Assembly (NCBI GenBank): GCA_947564305.1
Contig: CANOBT010000233.1
Coordinates: 1-7,311 of the forward strand
Length of the DNA stretch: 7,311 nt
From: an uncultured Lachnospiraceae bacterium
GTDB lineage: Bacteria; Bacillota_A; Clostridia; Lachnospirales; Lachnospiraceae
Reading direction: 5' to 3'
Shown here: positions 6,289-7,311 of the stretch, piece by piece
Layout of the letters: each line of letters begins with the position of its first letter
How positions within the stretch are numbered: the stretch's first letter is position 1
Translations under genes and position numbers: made by a program
Notes under the pieces: model-generated
Database searches by the model: none
Told to the model about the DNA's origin: nothing
The model's input: the letters and a program-made list of their open reading frames with translations, nothing else

Positions 6289-6645
6289 TTATGCGATTTT
6301 TTCCTTTGCCAGATTTGCCAAAGTTGCAAATCCTTCCTTATCGCTTACCGCCAATTCAGCCAACATCTTTCTGTTCATATCTACATTAGCCAGCTTCAGA
6401 CCATGCATGAACTTGCTGTAAGACAGACCATTCATCCTTGCTGCCGCATTAATACGTGCAATCCAAAGCTGACGCATCTGACGCTTGCGCTGCTTTCTTC
6501 CGGCATAAGAAGATGTCAATGCTCTCATAACAGACTGCTTTGCTACTCTATACTGCTTGGAACGTGCTCCCCTGTATCCTTTTGCCAGCTTTAATACTCT
6601 ATTATGCTTCTTTCTTGCGTTCATTCCGCCTTTAATTCTTGCCAT
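6289..6645 (-). CDS. rplT: Large ribosomal subunit protein bL20
   Basis: This 118-residue protein has the normal bL20 length. It has the very basic N-terminal extension ([14 protein letters not shown]) that reaches into 23S rRNA, then the family signature [17 protein letters not shown] (53-68) and the globular C-terminal helices. bL20 is an early assembly protein of the 50S subunit. In Firmicutes it is also the autoregulator of this operon through a leader upstream of infC, which is outside this window. The start ATG 6645 has AAGGAGG (6660-6654) eight bases upstream. It is last in the operon, 30 bases after rpmI. Confidence 0.98.
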   Translation of the reverse strand: MARIKGGMNARKKHNRVLKLAKGYRGARSKQYRVAKQSVMRALTSSYAGRKQRKRQMRQLWIARINAAARMNGLSYSKFMHGLKLANVDMNRKMLAELAVSDKEGFATLANLAKEKIA

Positions 6646-6675
6646 TTCTTATTCCTCCTTCTCTTAATCCAAATC

Positions 6676-6873
6676 TTACAGATATGGTAATACTTTCTTC
6701 ATATTCTTTACATTTGTAGCATCTGTAATAGTAGACTTCCTGAGATTTCTTTTTCTCTTGGTCGTCTTTTTGGTTAAGATATGGCTCTTGTAAGCTTTAT
6801 TTCTTTTCAGCTTTCCTGTACCTGTCTTTTTGAAGCGCTTTGCTGCCGCTCTATTTGTTTTAATTTTTGGCAT
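6676..6873 (-). CDS. rpmI: Large ribosomal subunit protein bL35
   Basis: A 65-residue, highly basic protein of standard bL35 length. It opens [14 protein letters not shown] and shows the conserved K-T-G-T-G-K-L-K-R segment and a C-terminal V-L-P-Y. It is a component of the 50S subunit. ATG 6873 is preceded by AAAGGAGG at ordinary distance. It lies between infC and rplT in the conserved operon order and should be cotranscribed with both. Confidence 0.98.
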   Translation of the reverse strand: MPKIKTNRAAAKRFKKTGTGKLKRNKAYKSHILTKKTTKRKRNLRKSTITDATNVKNMKKVLPYL

Positions 6874-7003
6874 AATAATCTTCCTCCTTTATTGTGCTTG
6901 TCTTGCCGGATAACTGCTGCGGATGCTTTGGTCATGTCTTGAAACATTTCCTCGTGACAAAAAGAACCCAATACACACAGCAAGATTACCAGCGGATTTA
7001 TTT
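6874..7003 (-). other. infC-rpmI spacer of 130 bases
   Basis: This spacer is longer than the 30-base rpmI-rplT gap. I see no convincing promoter, terminator or gene in it. A weak 6-bp complement, TCTTGC with GCAAGA (6986-6981 with 6904-6899), spans most of it and could make a long-range fold. A 5-bp hairpin around 6947-6934 is minor. In enterobacteria bL20 binds in the infC-rpmI region; nothing here proves the same. Confidence 0.3.
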
Positions 7004-7311
7004 TTAACGTTTTACGGTTAAAACCATACTCATATTCCGGCCTTCCAACTTTGCCGGCTTTTCAACAACTGCAATATCTCCCACCAGTTTTAAGAAGTCA
7101 TCTAAAATATGCTTGCTCTGCTGGACGTGTGCCATCTCTCTTCCTCGAAAACGCAAGGTTACCTTTACCTTATTTCCTTTCGCAAGGAACTTCTTGGCAT
7201 TGTTTACCTTCGTATTCAGGTCATTCGTATCAATGTTCGGTGACAGACGCACTTCCTTGACTTCAACAATTTTCTGCTTTTTCTTCGCTTCCTTTTCTTT
7301 TCTTGTCAGCT
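7004..7311 (-). CDS. infC: Translation initiation factor IF-3, C-terminal part (partial)
   Basis: The frame enters from the right edge and ends with TAA at 7006-7004, giving 101 residues. It covers the Lys-rich interdomain linker (L-T-R-K-E-K-E-A-K-K-K-Q-K) and the whole C-terminal domain: V-K-E-V-R-L-S-P-N-I-D-T-N-D, then the alpha-beta stretch with K-V-K-V-T-L-R-F-R-G-R-E and the ending E-G-R-N-M-S-M-V-L. IF-3 binds the 30S subunit, prevents premature 50S joining and helps select the start codon and initiator tRNA; this domain carries most of the 30S binding. The GTG at 7252 is an internal Val codon, since coding continues upstream to the edge. It is the first gene of the operon in the usual infC-rpmI-rplT order; its start, often AUU or another unusual codon, is not visible. 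Confidence 0.97.
   Translation of the reverse strand, partial: LTRKEKEAKKKQKIVEVKEVRLSPNIDTNDLNTKVNNAKKFLAKGNKVKVTLRFRGREMAHVQQSKHILDDFLKLVGDIAVVEKPAKLEGRNMSMVLTVKR

Noticed and set aside
6807..6947. 46-codon frame (minus strand) starting in the infC-rpmI spacer and overlapping rpmI
   Set aside because: Its ribosome site is too close to the ATG and most of its coding overlaps rpmI in another frame; probably chance.
1..7311. CRISPR array, tRNA or rRNA genes, insertion sequence ends
   Set aside because: I saw no regularly spaced repeats, tRNA cloverleaf, rRNA segments or transposase; the only recombinase is the tyrosine integrase.

Overview
The window looks like a Firmicutes chromosome, most likely a Lachnospiraceae-type Clostridia. 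The reasons are strong AGGAGG ribosome sites, the infC-rpmI-rplT gene order, a large secreted protein with an SPKTG-type sortase motif, and a Firmicutes-style tyrosine integrase. This placement is inference from gene content; no species is named.

Left part (about 1-2480, genes on +): an accessory region ending at a tyrosine recombinase. It holds the 3' end of an unrecognised beta-rich repeat protein, a Uma2-family PD-(D/E)XK nuclease-like gene, a structured 181-base intergenic region, and a complete integrase (1148-2260). Downstream of the integrase are an 11-base-period direct repeat, a perfect 12-bp hairpin and a bidirectional terminator. I read this as one end of an integrated element abutting the core chromosome. 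The other end lies outside the window.

Right part (2481-7311, genes on -): infC (partial), rpmI and rplT form the conserved translation operon, closed by its own terminator. Then come a good promoter (extended -10), a leader carrying an intrinsic terminator well before the start codon, and a 1174-residue secreted multidomain surface protein. That protein stops exactly after S-P-K-T-G-E. The sortase motif is present, but the hydrophobic segment and charged tail that normally follow are missing. The terminator begins right at the stop codon and the integrase lies just beyond it.

Most worth a second look: (1) a candidate small RNA with its own minus-strand promoter and terminator, next to a long palindrome in front of the integrase; (2) the conditional-looking terminator in the surface-protein leader; (3) the sortase signal cut short beside a probable integration site.
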